Made by a program: the position numbers and the translations under genes. A DNA stretch of 64,000 nt from Senegalimassilia anaerobia JC110 (GTDB lineage Bacteria > Actinomycetota > Coriobacteriia > Coriobacteriales > Eggerthellaceae): assembly GCF_000236865.1 (NCBI RefSeq), contig NZ_HE611015.1, positions 588,871 through 652,870 of the forward strand, read 5' to 3'. The notes under the pieces were generated by a model that saw only the letters and a program-made list of their open reading frames with translations, did no database searches and was not told the DNA's origin. Position 1 is the stretch's first letter, and the number at the start of each line of letters is the position of its first letter. Below are positions 17,942 through 28,616 of the stretch, one piece after another.

Positions 17942-19216
17942 TTAGTCCAAGCCGATGTATGCAGGGTACGCGGATTCGCCGTGGGCTGCAATGTCGAGGC
18001 CCTGCGCTTCCTTCTCCTCGCTGACGCGCAAGCTGCCCTTGAAACAGGCCTTCACGATGAAGGCGATCACCACATCGAGAATGCCGACGAACACGATGGT
18101 GATGGCGATACCTGCAATCTGGCTGCATAGCAGGCTCACATCGCCGGTGTACAGAAGGCCGCCGAAGTCGGTCCAGGACAGCTCGGGCACGCAGAAGATG
18201 CCGGTGCAGATACCGCCCACGACACCGCCGACCGCATGACAACCGAAAGCGTCGAGCGCGTCATCGTAGCCGATCTTGGCCTTGCAGAACGAGATGGCGA
18301 AGTAGCAGATCGGGGAAACGATCAGGCCCATGATGATCGCGGCCCAAGGCTCGACGAATCCAGCAGCCGGGGTGATGACGACCAGGCCGGCGACAAGGCC
18401 GGTGGCGGCGCCGACGAGCGTGGGCTTGCCTACCTTCACACGCTCGACGATCATCCAGGATACGAGCGCCGCGCCGGAGGCGACCACGGTGTTGATCAGG
18501 GCAAGACCTGCAACGCCATCGACGACGAACTCGGAACCGGCGTTGAAACCGAACCATCCGAACCATAGAAGGGTTGCGCCCAGGGCCACGAAGGGCACGT
18601 TATGCGGACGGTAGCTCATCATGCCGAAGCCCTTGCGCTTGCCGAGCATGAGGCACAGGATAAGGCCGGTCAAGCCAGAGGAGATGTGCACGACATCGCC
18701 GCCTGCGAAGTCGAGCGCGCCGATGGTGTCGCCGATAAGGCTCCCGTCACCGCCCCAAACCATATGGGCAAGCGGCGGGTACACCACAATGGTCCACACT
18801 GCCACGAATGCGCACACCGCACCGAACTTCATACGGCCGGCAAGAGAGCCCGTGATAATGGCTGTGGTGATCATGCAGAACGCCATTTGGAAGATGAAGT
18901 CGATGATGGTCGGATACGCCGCATCCTCCGGAACCGCCTCGGCCTCGGCGAGCATATCGGTCACGCCGCCCAGGAAGCCAAGCTGATCGAAGCCCCCGAA
19001 GAACGGGCTTGAGCCGTCCCCGCCGTACGCCAGCGACCAGCCGCAGATCGTCCACGTGATCGCCACGATGCCGATGGCCGAGAACACCATGATCATCGTA
19101 TTCACAACGTTCTTTCGACGCGACAGGCCTCCGTAGAAAAACGCCAAGCCTGGCGTCATGAGCAAGACGAGCATGGCGCATACCAGCATGAATGCCGTTG
19201 AACCCGTGTCATACAT
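17942..19216 (-). CDS. amt: Ammonium transporter Amt
   Basis: 424 residues from ATG 19216; AAGGAGG lies 7 nt upstream, and a GTG directly before is less well placed. Eleven predicted membrane helices. Family signatures include MLVLLMTPGLAFFYGGLSRR near the N terminus, the ammonium-channel stretch FAGGDVVHISSGLTGLI and the late DDALDAFGCHAVGGVVGGI with the second pore His. It carries ammonium/ammonia across the membrane under control of the adjacent PII protein. Upstream lies a GlnR-like binding array. Confidence 0.96.
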   Translation of the reverse strand: MYDTGSTAFMLVCAMLVLLMTPGLAFFYGGLSRRKNVVNTMIMVFSAIGIVAITWTICGWSLAYGGDGSSPFFGGFDQLGFLGGVTDMLAEAEAVPEDAAYPTIIDFIFQMAFCMITTAIITGSLAGRMKFGAVCAFVAVWTIVVYPPLAHMVWGGDGSLIGDTIGALDFAGGDVVHISSGLTGLILCLMLGKRKGFGMMSYRPHNVPFVALGATLLWFGWFGFNAGSEFVVDGVAGLALINTVVASGAALVSWMIVERVKVGKPTLVGAATGLVAGLVVITPAAGFVEPWAAIIMGLIVSPICYFAISFCKAKIGYDDALDAFGCHAVGGVVGGICTGIFCVPELSWTDFGGLLYTGDVSLLCSQIAGIAITIVFVGILDVVIAFIVKACFKGSLRVSEEKEAQGLDIAAHGESAYPAYIGLD

Positions 19217-19322
19217 CACGTTACCTCCTTCGCTTTCCGATACCCATTCCCTCTGAGCACCTTTCTCTTACGCATTCGATACTGCCACTGATTGACCTGG
19301 CCTTTTGCGCAATATGCCATTG

Positions 19323-19374
19323 TTAACGCTCTGGGAAACGCTTTGTAACGAGCGTGAGACGCGGGTGTTACAAT
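19323..19374. promoter_or_regulatory. GlnR-like operator array and extended -10 of the GNAT gene
   Basis: On the plus strand: TTAAC (19323), GAAAC (19335), GTAAC (19345), GAGAC (19356) and GTTAC (19367). The last three are spaced exactly 11 bp, as GTnAC-n6-GAnAC-n6-GTnAC, the form of the actinobacterial GlnR box. The last element overlaps TGTTACAAT (19366-19374), an extended -10 for the rightward GNAT gene. The array is about 110-150 bp upstream of amt. Confidence 0.5.
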
Positions 19375-19411
19375 GTGGAAACAGGCGAACTTTGTTGAAA
19401 GGAACGAGCTT

Positions 19412-19918
19412 ATGGGCGTGCGATTCGTTGCCGTTGAAACGGATGAAGATCAGGAAAAGCTGGCGAAGCTTGCCGACGAGATTTGGCACGAATACTGGCC
19501 CGCGATCATCGGCGATGCGCAAACCGATTACATGGTCGAAAAGTTTCAAAGCCTGGAAGCCATCAAGCGAGACATGACCGAGCATGCCTACGAATACTGG
19601 TTCGTGATTGACGAAGCCGGCAAAACCGTTGGCTACACCGGCGGCTGCGAGGAACCCGAGACCAGCCGCTACTTCATTTCGAAGATGTATCTGCTGGCCG
19701 AGGAGCGCGGCAAGCATTATGCTTCGCAGATCATCGGATTCTATACCGACTTATGCCGGTCTCGCGATCTGCATAGCATGTATCTGACCGTGAACAAGCA
19801 GAACGACCTGGGTATTCGAGCCTACTACGGCAAAGGATTCGTCACCATCGAATCCGTCAAGAACGATATCGGCAACGGGTTTGCCATGGATGATTACGTG
19901 ATGGAAAAGGAAGCGTAA
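19412..19918 (+). CDS. GNAT-family N-acetyltransferase
   Basis: 168 residues from ATG 19412, with AAAGGA 8 nt upstream; a start at 19373 would lie inside or before the predicted transcription start. The GNAT fold is visible: WFVIDEAGKTVGYTGG (beta4), FISKMYLLAEERGKHYASQI with the acetyl-CoA loop (normally Q/RxxGxG/A, here EERGKHYA), and LTVNKQNDLGIRAYYGKGFV. The substrate is not predictable. It is divergent from amt and shares its control region, so nitrogen-linked expression is possible. Confidence 0.85.
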   Translation: MGVRFVAVETDEDQEKLAKLADEIWHEYWPAIIGDAQTDYMVEKFQSLEAIKRDMTEHAYEYWFVIDEAGKTVGYTGGCEEPETSRYFISKMYLLAEERGKHYASQIIGFYTDLCRSRDLHSMYLTVNKQNDLGIRAYYGKGFVTIESVKNDIGNGFAMDDYVMEKEA

Positions 19919-19962
19919 GCGCTTTCGCCTATCTGCCGTGAAGCCTTTATGGCCTTGCAGCG

Positions 19963-20064
19963 AAAAAGGCCCCACGCCTTCGATTCCGTTCGCCGACCTT
20001 GTCGGCAATGCAAGCGCACCTGACTCAACTTGCTTGAACGGACCTCGAATGACGTGGGGCCTTT
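19963..20064. terminator. Shared bidirectional terminator with internal multi-hairpin structure
   Basis: The outer arms AAAGGCCCCACG (19965-19976) and CGTGGGGCCTTT (20053-20064) have U tracts on both strands. They enclose TTCGA/TCGAA and CCGTTC/GAACGG helices and two inner hairpins, GCCGAC-CTT-GTCGGC (19992-20006) and GCAAG...CTTGC (20010-20033). It lies between the convergent GNAT and dxs genes. Confidence 0.6.
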
Positions 20065-20094
20065 CGTTGTTCGCGAACTTAGCGGAACCGCGGG

Positions 20095-21981
20095 CTACAA
20101 TGCCCGATAGCGCTCTTGCACGCTGGCAGCAATGCCCTCGGCATCAAGCCCTTGTTCGTGAAGCAGCTGCCCTACCCCGCCTTGCGTGACGAACGCATCC
20201 TGGATGCCTAGGTTCAAAGCCGGGGTGTGCAAGCCCATGCGGGCCATCTCGCCGAGAACGCCTTCACCGACGCCGCCTGCGATAACGCCCTCCTCCACCG
20301 TGACGACCAGCTTCGTTTCGGCGGCAGCTTGAATAGCCTGCACATCCAGCGGCTTGACCCAGCGCATGTCCACTACGCGAGCGGAAACCCCCTGCTCGGC
20401 AAGCGTATCGGCAGCGCCCAAAGCCTGGCCGACCATGCGGCCGAACGCCAAAATGGCAACGTCATCGCCTTCGCGTACCACACGCCCCTTTCCTTCCGGC
20501 AGCACCTCGGCAGCCTCGGGCAGCGGAACGCCCTCGCCCTCGCCGCGCGGATAGCGGATGGCGAACGGGCCGCCCATCGCAAGCGCCGTATGCAACGCAT
20601 GCACGAGCTCGGCCTCGTTCGAAGGCGCCAGCACGCGCATGTTGGGCACCATGCGGGCGTACACCAGGTCGAACACGCCATGGTGCGTGGGGCCGTCGGC
20701 ACCGACGATGCCGGCACGGTCGATGGCGAAGACGACATCGAGCTTCGGCAGCGCCACGTTGATGATCATCTGATCGATGGCGCGCTGCATGAACGTGGAA
20801 TACAGCGCCACCACGGGTTTCTTGCCGTTTGCCGCCAAGCCGCCGGCGAAACCGACGGCATGCTCCTCGCAAATGCCCGTGTCCACGAAACGCTCCGGGA
20901 ACTTCTCCGCGAACTCATCTAGGCCGGTGCCGCCCTTCATGGCAGCGGTGATGGCCACGATATCGGCATTGCTCTCCGCTTCGGCGACCAATGCCTTGCC
21001 GAACACGTTGGTGTACTTCGGCGCGGAGGGCTTGCCCGACTTGATGACCTCGCCGGTTGCGATGTTGTAGGGCGCGATGCCGTGGAACTTCTCGGGGTTG
21101 CGCACAGCGGGCATATAACCTTGGCCTTTGCGCGTGACCACATGCATGAGCACCGGGCCGTCGGCATTCAACACGGCTCGCAGCGTTTCCCGCAACTGCG
21201 CGATGTTGTGCCCGTCGATCGGCGCCGTGCATACGATGCCCAGCTGCTCGAAGATCATGGAATGGGGAATGACGAACTGCTTCATCGATTCCTTCATGCT
21301 GCGGCCGAAGTTGGTGATGGCCTTGCCCACCGGCCCGCTGCTCTCCAGGTGCTCCTGCACGTTGTCGCGCGCCTGACGGTACTGCGAAGATGCGCGCATA
21401 TAACCCAAGTGCTTCATGAGCGCGCCAACGTTGTGCGAGATGGACATCTCGTTGTCGTTCAAAATGATGACCATGGGCGTTTGCGCCTGGCCGATATTGT
21501 TCAAGGCCTCGAAGGCCATACCACCGGAAAGCGCCGCATCGCCGATGAGCGCGACGACCTTCTGGTCGGCACCCGCCAGATCACGGGCCTCCGCCAAGCC
21601 GAGCGCCACCGAAAGCGAGTCGGATGCATGCCCGGAATAGTGCACGTCGTAGGGACTCTCGCTGGGCTTGGGGAAGCCGGAGAGACCGCCATAGGTGCGA
21701 AGCGTGCCGAAGTCCTTCAAGCGTCCGGTGACCAGCTTGTGCGCATACGCCTGATGCCCCACATCGAATACGATCTTATCCTTGGGGCAATCGAGCAGGC
21801 TGTGCAGAGCCAGGATGATCTCGACCGCGCCCAAAGATGAGGCGACGTGACCACCGGTTTTCGAGGTGGTGGCCACAATCTCCTGACGAATCTCGCCCGC
21901 AAGTATAGATAGCTCCTCATTGCTGAGGAGCTTCAGGTCGGCAGGGGATGCGATTATGTCCAGAATGCGCTTATCGCTCAT
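20095..21981 (-). CDS. dxs: 1-deoxy-D-xylulose-5-phosphate synthase
   Basis: 628 residues. Thiamine-diphosphate enzyme that condenses pyruvate and glyceraldehyde 3-phosphate, first step of the MEP isoprenoid pathway. Visible are VGHQAYAHKLVTGR with the substrate His, the ThDP motif GDAALSGGMAFEALNN...ILNDNEMSIS (GDA replaces the common GDG), and the pyrimidine-domain motif TGICEEHAVGFAGGLA with the catalytic Glu. It ends the nusB-xseB-dxs run; RBS AAAGG. Confidence 0.96.
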   Translation of the reverse strand: MSDKRILDIIASPADLKLLSNEELSILAGEIRQEIVATTSKTGGHVASSLGAVEIILALHSLLDCPKDKIVFDVGHQAYAHKLVTGRLKDFGTLRTYGGLSGFPKPSESPYDVHYSGHASDSLSVALGLAEARDLAGADQKVVALIGDAALSGGMAFEALNNIGQAQTPMVIILNDNEMSISHNVGALMKHLGYMRASSQYRQARDNVQEHLESSGPVGKAITNFGRSMKESMKQFVIPHSMIFEQLGIVCTAPIDGHNIAQLRETLRAVLNADGPVLMHVVTRKGQGYMPAVRNPEKFHGIAPYNIATGEVIKSGKPSAPKYTNVFGKALVAEAESNADIVAITAAMKGGTGLDEFAEKFPERFVDTGICEEHAVGFAGGLAANGKKPVVALYSTFMQRAIDQMIINVALPKLDVVFAIDRAGIVGADGPTHHGVFDLVYARMVPNMRVLAPSNEAELVHALHTALAMGGPFAIRYPRGEGEGVPLPEAAEVLPEGKGRVVREGDDVAILAFGRMVGQALGAADTLAEQGVSARVVDMRWVKPLDVQAIQAAAETKLVVTVEEGVIAGGVGEGVLGEMARMGLHTPALNLGIQDAFVTQGGVGQLLHEQGLDAEGIAASVQERYRAL

Positions 21982-22026
21982 GCTGCGCCTTTCCTTTTGT
22001 CATGCCATCCGATCGCCTTGCGCGAC

Positions 22027-22347
22027 CTAGACGGAAGCGGCGGCCTGGCCTTGCTGCGCCGCGCCGCCGTCCGCTTGACCTTCCTTATGCGCGCTCGCCG
22101 CAGATACCGCGGGTTGCGCCGAATCATCGGCAAGCCCTGCTGGGGCTTCGGAGGCCAGCGCCTCTTGGACGCTGGCCTCGTCGATGCCCTGCTCAAGCAG
22201 ATCGCTTGCGCGAAGCCCCAGCCCAACCGCTTCCTCATACAGGGAAAGCGCCTGGTCCAAGGGCAAATCCTTATCGTTTACCGCTTCGACGATCTCATCC
22301 AGGCGGCTTTTGAGCTCCTCGAAGGACCCGTACGATTCCAATGCCAC
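22027..22347 (-). CDS. xseB: Exodeoxyribonuclease VII small subunit
   Basis: 106 residues from GTG. The N-terminal 60 residues carry the family pattern SFEELKSRLDEIVEAVNDKD, then LPLDQALSLYEEAVGLG. The C-terminal 45 residues are low-complexity Ala/Gln/Gly. XseB stabilises the XseA nuclease, which degrades single-stranded DNA. The usual neighbour xseA (and ispA) is missing between nusB and dxs and is nowhere in the window. It lies 12 nt after nusB. Confidence 0.88.
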   Translation of the reverse strand: MALESYGSFEELKSRLDEIVEAVNDKDLPLDQALSLYEEAVGLGLRASDLLEQGIDEASVQEALASEAPAGLADDSAQPAVSAASAHKEGQADGGAAQQGQAAASV

Positions 22348-22359
22348 CGAATCGCGCCC

Positions 22360-22830
22360 TTACAGCACCAGGGGCTGCGCCGGGTCATCGCCTGCGGGAG
22401 CCGCAGCGACCCCATCGTCGATGTCCTTGGCGATGCGGCCCAGCACGCCGTTGACGAAGCGCGGGGAATCATCCTCGCCGCCGAAATCCTTCGCCAGCTC
22501 CACCGCCTCGTTGATGGCGACGCTGGTGGGCACATCCTCCACAAACATGATCTCGTAGGCGGCCAAGCGCAGAATGGAGCGGTCGACGATGGGCATGCGG
22601 CCCAGCGACCAATTCTCCGCAGCGGCCTTCAGGCTGCCGTCGATGACGATGCGGTTCTGCTCGACGCCGCGCACCAGGTCCTGAGCATATTCCGAAAGCG
22701 GGCCCTCCTCGGACGGGAAGACGCCTTCAGCCACGATCTGAGCTGCGGATGCGCCCTTGATCTCAGCGGTGTACAGAACCTGCAGCGCGACGCGACGTGC
22801 CGTCGTGCGCTCGTGTCTTTTCGATGCCAT
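22360..22830 (-). CDS. nusB: Transcription antitermination factor NusB
   Basis: 156 residues from ATG 22830 (a TTG at 22836 is also possible). NusB joins NusE on boxA RNA for rRNA antitermination. The sequence shows the N-terminal ARRVALQVLYTAEIK and the typical MPIVDRSILRLAAYEIMFVE, then PTSVAINEAVELAKDFGGED, FVNGVLGRIAKD. An acidic Ala/Pro tail follows. It is encoded between asp23 and xseB. Confidence 0.95.
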   Translation of the reverse strand: MASKRHERTTARRVALQVLYTAEIKGASAAQIVAEGVFPSEEGPLSEYAQDLVRGVEQNRIVIDGSLKAAAENWSLGRMPIVDRSILRLAAYEIMFVEDVPTSVAINEAVELAKDFGGEDDSPRFVNGVLGRIAKDIDDGVAAAPAGDDPAQPLVL

Positions 22831-22862
22831 GTGCAAATAATCCCCTGTGCTTCTTCTTATTC

Positions 22863-23216
22863 CTAACGGTTGAACTGGACGCCGTCGATGTAGACGTCGA
22901 CCGATCCAACCTGCGCGCCTACCTGGCTAGCCACGGCGTCCGCCACGGACTGGCGGACCGCAGCCGCCACGTCGGGCAGCACGTGTCCATAATAAACGTC
23001 GATGCGCACCGAGATCTGCAGCTTGTCGTTTTCGTCCGCTGCGATCTCGATACCGGACGTGGAGGGCTTGCCGCCGAGCACGCCGCGGATGCCGCGGCTT
23101 GCCGCGGGGGCGTTGCCAACGCTGGCGACGCCGTCCACATCTGCCACGGCGATGGAGACGATGGTCTCGACGACGCCCGGCGCAAGCGCCATGCCGTCAA
23201 CGGTCAAATCGCTCAT
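22863..23216 (-). CDS. Asp23/Gls24 family protein
   Basis: 117 residues, the full length of a minimal Asp23 domain. It has GVVETIVSIAVADVDGVASV at the start and the amphipathic LPDVAAAVRQSVADAVASQV before VDVYIDGVQF. Asp23 proteins are abundant cytoplasmic, often membrane-associated, proteins linked to envelope stress in Gram-positives. The gene overlaps the end of accC by 4 nt (ATGA), and nusB follows. This accC-asp23-nusB order is common in Gram-positives. Confidence 0.9.
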   Translation of the reverse strand: MSDLTVDGMALAPGVVETIVSIAVADVDGVASVGNAPAASRGIRGVLGGKPSTSGIEIAADENDKLQISVRIDVYYGHVLPDVAAAVRQSVADAVASQVGAQVGSVDVYIDGVQFNR

Positions 23217-24565
23217 AACACATCTCCCATCTGGGTTTCGATGAAGTCCGTGGTTGCTTCGCCGGCGCAGAACACCTGGTTATCCAGCACGCGGCGATGG
23301 AACGACAGCGTGGTGGGGATGCCCTCGATGACGAACTCGTCAAGGGCGCGGCGGCCGCGCGCCAGGCACTCCTCGCGATCCTGGCCGTACACGATGAGCT
23401 TGGCCACCATGGAGTCGTAGAACGGGCTGATCTTCGAGCCGGAATGCACATAGGCCTCCACGCGCACGCCCGGGCCCGCCGGGGGCTCGAAGCGCGTGAT
23501 GGTACCGGGACACGGACGGAAACCGTGCTCGGGATCCTCGGCGTTGATGCGGAACTCCATGGCATGGCCGAACGGCGTGAACGGGGCCCTATCGGCGCAG
23601 CTCATGGGCTCGCCGGATGCGATGCGCAGCTGCTCTTTGATGATGTCGGTGCCCGTGATCTGCTCGGATACCGGATGCTCCACCTGCACGCGCGTGTTCA
23701 TCTCCATGAAGTAGAACTTGCCCGTGGTGTCCAGCAGAAACTCGATGGTGCCGGCATTGCGGTAGTCCACGGCGCGCACGGCCTTGATGGCCGCAACGCC
23801 CATAGCGCGGCGCAGCTCGTCGGTCAGCGCCGGAGAAGGCGCCTCCTCGATGAGCTTCTGATGACGACGCTGCACGGAGCAGTCGCGCTCGCACAGGGCC
23901 ACGTTGTTGCCGAAGTCGTCGGCGAGCACCTGCACCTCGACGTGACGCGGACGCAGCACGAGCTTCTCCAGGTAGACCTCGTCGTTGCCGAACGCGGCGC
24001 CGGCCTCGGCGCGGGCGGCCTTGTAGTGCGACTCAAGGTCGGCGGGGTCGTGGACCTCGCGCATGCCCTTGCCGCCGCCGCCGGCGGTCGCCTTGATGAG
24101 CACAGGATAGCCCACGCTCTCGGCGAACCGGCGAGCCTCCTCCACGGTATCGATGCAGCCATCGGAACCGGGGACGGTGGGCACGCCGCAGGCCTTCATG
24201 GTCTCACGGGCGGATGACTTGTCGCCCATGCGCTCGATGCACTCGGCGGAGGGGCCGATGAACACCAAGTCGTTGTCGGCGCACGCGCGGGCGAAGTCGG
24301 CGTTTTCCGCCAGGAAACCGTAGCCGGGGTGGATGGCGTCGGCGCCGGTGATGGTGGCCGCCGCGATGATATTGGACATGACCAGGTAGCTTTTCGTTGC
24401 CTGGGCGGGGCCGATGCACACCTTCTCGTCGGCATACTGCACGGGATAGGTGTTCTCGTCCTCGGTAGAGTACACCGCCACGGTCTTCACGCCCAGCTCC
24501 TTGCAGGCGCGCATGACGCGCAGGGCCACCTCGCCGCGGTTTGCGATGAGTACTTTCTTGAACAT
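23213..24565 (-). CDS. accC: Biotin carboxylase subunit
   Basis: 450 residues. ATP-grasp enzyme that carboxylates biotin on a carrier protein with bicarbonate and ATP. N-terminal FKKVLIANRGEVALRVMRAC, glycine-rich ATP lid KATAGGGGKGMR, catalytic EMNTRVQVEHPVSEQ, and GHAMEFRINAEDPEHGF. One nt separates it from the upstream carboxyltransferase-BCCP gene, so its biotin acceptor is most likely that protein, making a two-subunit pyruvate carboxylase-type enzyme. It may also serve acetyl-CoA carboxylase; no accA/accD is seen. Confidence 0.95.
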   Translation of the reverse strand: MFKKVLIANRGEVALRVMRACKELGVKTVAVYSTEDENTYPVQYADEKVCIGPAQATKSYLVMSNIIAAATITGADAIHPGYGFLAENADFARACADNDLVFIGPSAECIERMGDKSSARETMKACGVPTVPGSDGCIDTVEEARRFAESVGYPVLIKATAGGGGKGMREVHDPADLESHYKAARAEAGAAFGNDEVYLEKLVLRPRHVEVQVLADDFGNNVALCERDCSVQRRHQKLIEEAPSPALTDELRRAMGVAAIKAVRAVDYRNAGTIEFLLDTTGKFYFMEMNTRVQVEHPVSEQITGTDIIKEQLRIASGEPMSCADRAPFTPFGHAMEFRINAEDPEHGFRPCPGTITRFEPPAGPGVRVEAYVHSGSKISPFYDSMVAKLIVYGQDREECLARGRRALDEFVIEGIPTTLSFHRRVLDNQVFCAGEATTDFIETQMGDVL

Positions 24566-24566
24566 G

Positions 24567-26453
<1,887 letters not shown>

Positions 26454-26508
26454 GAACTCGCACCCCCTTCGTTTTCAAGTGATACAGACCGTATTGATCG
26501 AAACCAGG

Positions 26509-26514
26509 ATTATA
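26509..26514 (-). promoter_or_regulatory. -10 element of the carboxylase operon
   Basis: Minus-strand TATAAT about 55 nt before the carboxyltransferase start. No convincing -35 is seen. Confidence 0.4.
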
Positions 26515-26558
26515 GAAGATACCGGAGCCGATACCGTGCGCGCGCGGCGAATTCACGG

Positions 26559-26695
26559 GCAAGAAACAGAAACGCCGCCCAGGCGGCGCGCTTCGCAAGC
26601 CCTGCAGCCGCGATGGTCCGCTTACGGCGGCGGCCTTCGCACACCAGAAGGAACGGCCCCGAATACAGCGAATGCGCCCTGAACGGGCGCATTCG
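26559..26695 (-). terminator. Hairpins in the efp-to-carboxylase gap, including a probable terminator
   Basis: The stem CGCCGCC-CA-GGCGGCG (26573-26588) is followed on the minus strand by TTTCTGTTTCTT, a credible end for the aro-efp transcript. A second perfect hairpin, CGAATGCGCCC/GGGCGCATTCG (26669-26695), has no U tract. The rest of the 401-bp gap shows nothing I recognise. Confidence 0.5.
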
Positions 26696-26854
26696 GAGAT
26701 ATCGTCGCACTCGACGAACCTTGATTCATGTGTTTTGGCTCGCCCAACATGAGCGGATGCCGGCTTCCGCAAACGCCTATTGCCATGCTTCAATCGCGCA
26801 GCAAAAGCCGTTCGAGGCGAAAACCGCGGTCGTCGATCGCCGATGCGATGCGAG

Positions 26855-27415
26855 CTAGACGCGCTTGATGACGCGGCCGTCGCGGGTGTCGATCTGCAGC
26901 ACGTCGCCGATCTCGACGAACGTGGGCACCTGCAGCTCAACGCCGGTCTCGAAGGTTGCCGGCTTGGTGGTGTTGGTGGCGGTGTCGCCCTTGAAGCCGG
27001 GCTCGGTGTGCGTGCACTCCAGCTCGACGAACATCTGCGGCTCGATGCTGATGAGCTCCTCGCCAGCGTACAGCAGGCTGGCCTCGTCGTTCTCCTTGAG
27101 CCACTTGGCGGTGTCGCCGACAGTCTCGGCGGGCATGCTCATCTGGTCGTAGGTGTTGGGATCCATGAAGTAGAAATCGGAACCGTCGTTGTACAGGTAC
27201 TGCATCTTGCGGGTTTCCAGACGCACGGTGTCGAACTTCGTGCCGGCGTTGAACGTGTAGTCGACCACGCGACCGGTCTTGATGTCGCGAAGCTTCGTGC
27301 GGACGAAGGCGCCGCCCTTGCCGGGCTTGACATGCTGGAACTCGACGATGGTGCACATCTTGCCGTTGTTGACGATGCACATTCCGTTCTTGAAATCGGC
27401 GGTAGAGATAGCCAC
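26855..27415 (-). CDS. efp: Elongation factor P
   Basis: 186 residues from a GTG start with AAAGGA 7 nt upstream. EF-P relieves ribosome stalling at polyproline. Three OB-like domains. The domain I loop HVKPGKGGAF carries Lys-33 at the position that is modified in other EF-Ps. The end is IGDVLQIDTRDGRVIKRV. No yjeA/epmA-like or earP-like modification gene is in the window. It follows the M24 peptidase by 54 nt, a common gene pair. Confidence 0.97.
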   Translation of the reverse strand: MAISTADFKNGMCIVNNGKMCTIVEFQHVKPGKGGAFVRTKLRDIKTGRVVDYTFNAGTKFDTVRLETRKMQYLYNDGSDFYFMDPNTYDQMSMPAETVGDTAKWLKENDEASLLYAGEELISIEPQMFVELECTHTEPGFKGDTATNTTKPATFETGVELQVPTFVEIGDVLQIDTRDGRVIKRV

Positions 27416-27469
27416 TGGTAGATCCTTTCAACCGTTCAGGCGACCAAGGCCGCCCCTTTAGTTCAACCC

Positions 27470-28615
27470 TTAAATTATAACCATGTCATGCGTAGATTGC
27501 GTGAAAACCTGGAATCCCGTTTCGGTAACCACGCCGAAATCCTCTAAACGCATGCCGAAATCGCCCTCCAGATATATGCCCGGTTCCACCGTGACCACGT
27601 TTCCGGGGACAAGCGGCTCCTTGTTGCGAGGCGACAGCACGGGCTCCTCATGGATGTCGATGCCCACGCCATGACCCAGCCCGTGGCCCATCTTGCCGGC
27701 GAATCCGCCCGCGGCAAGGGCGTCCTCGGCCATCTGGTGCATCTGCGCGCCGGTGACGCCGGGCTTTATCGCGGCCTCCACCCGCTCATTGGCCTCGCGC
27801 AGCGTTTCGTAGGCGGCGCGCATCCGCGCATCGGGCTGGCCGACGAACACGGTGCGGGTCATATCCGAGCAATACCCGTAGGCGCGAGCGCCGAAGTCCA
27901 TGACCACGCACTGCCCCGCCTCAAGCCTTGCCTCGCCCGGAACGGCATGCGGGCTCGCGCCGTTGGCGCCGCAGGCCACGATGGAGGAGAACGCCAGGCC
28001 GGACGCACCATGACGCAGCATCCAGTCCTCAAGCTCGATCTGCACCTGCCGTTCGGTCATGCCCGGCTTCATGTACGTGACGATATAGGAGAACGCCGCA
28101 TCGGTGATTGCCTGAGCCGCCTTCATGCGCGCAACCTCCGACGGCTCTTTGACCGCGCGCAGCGAGCGGACGAAGCCCGAGGTCTCAAGCAGCTGCGGGG
28201 ACGCGGGCGCCTTGGCAAGGGCGCCCTCGAGCGCGCGGAACGCCGCAAGCGTCATGGAGTCCTCGATGCCGAGCACGATGCTCTCGGGCGCCGGCGATCC
28301 GGCGGGCGCGCTTGCGTGACGGGCCGTGAACACGTCGGCAACCCATTCGCCATGGCCCCGACGCGCGTCATCGACGACGATAACGCCTTCGCCCTGCGCC
28401 GCTTTTCGCGCCGCACCGCTATAGCGGGAATCGGTGTGCAGCACCGCGTCATGCGGCGTGACCAGGAGCGCATGCGCCTGTTCGTCGTCGAAAACGCCAT
28501 CAAAGGCTGTCAGCCATTCGATGCTTGCCGTGTCGCGTACCAAAAACGTGCGAATGCCGTTTTCCGCCGCCGCGTTGCGCAACCGCTCCAAACGCCCTGC
28601 GGCCTGGGCTTTCAT
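27470..28615 (-). CDS. M24 family aminopeptidase P (Xaa-Pro peptidase)
   Basis: 381 residues from ATG 28615. N-terminal creatinase-like domain (to about 140), then the pita-bread fold with the five metal ligands: Asp in VVMDFGARAYG, Asp in CSDMTRTV, His in GHGLGHGVG, Glu in VTVEPGIY and Glu in GMRLEDFGVV. It removes N-terminal residues preceding proline. It starts 1 nt after aroQ and runs into efp; the M24-efp pair is conserved in Gram-positives. Confidence 0.92.
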   Translation of the reverse strand: MKAQAAGRLERLRNAAAENGIRTFLVRDTASIEWLTAFDGVFDDEQAHALLVTPHDAVLHTDSRYSGAARKAAQGEGVIVVDDARRGHGEWVADVFTARHASAPAGSPAPESIVLGIEDSMTLAAFRALEGALAKAPASPQLLETSGFVRSLRAVKEPSEVARMKAAQAITDAAFSYIVTYMKPGMTERQVQIELEDWMLRHGASGLAFSSIVACGANGASPHAVPGEARLEAGQCVVMDFGARAYGYCSDMTRTVFVGQPDARMRAAYETLREANERVEAAIKPGVTGAQMHQMAEDALAAGGFAGKMGHGLGHGVGIDIHEEPVLSPRNKEPLVPGNVVTVEPGIYLEGDFGMRLEDFGVVTETGFQVFTQSTHDMVII

Positions 28616-28616
28616 G

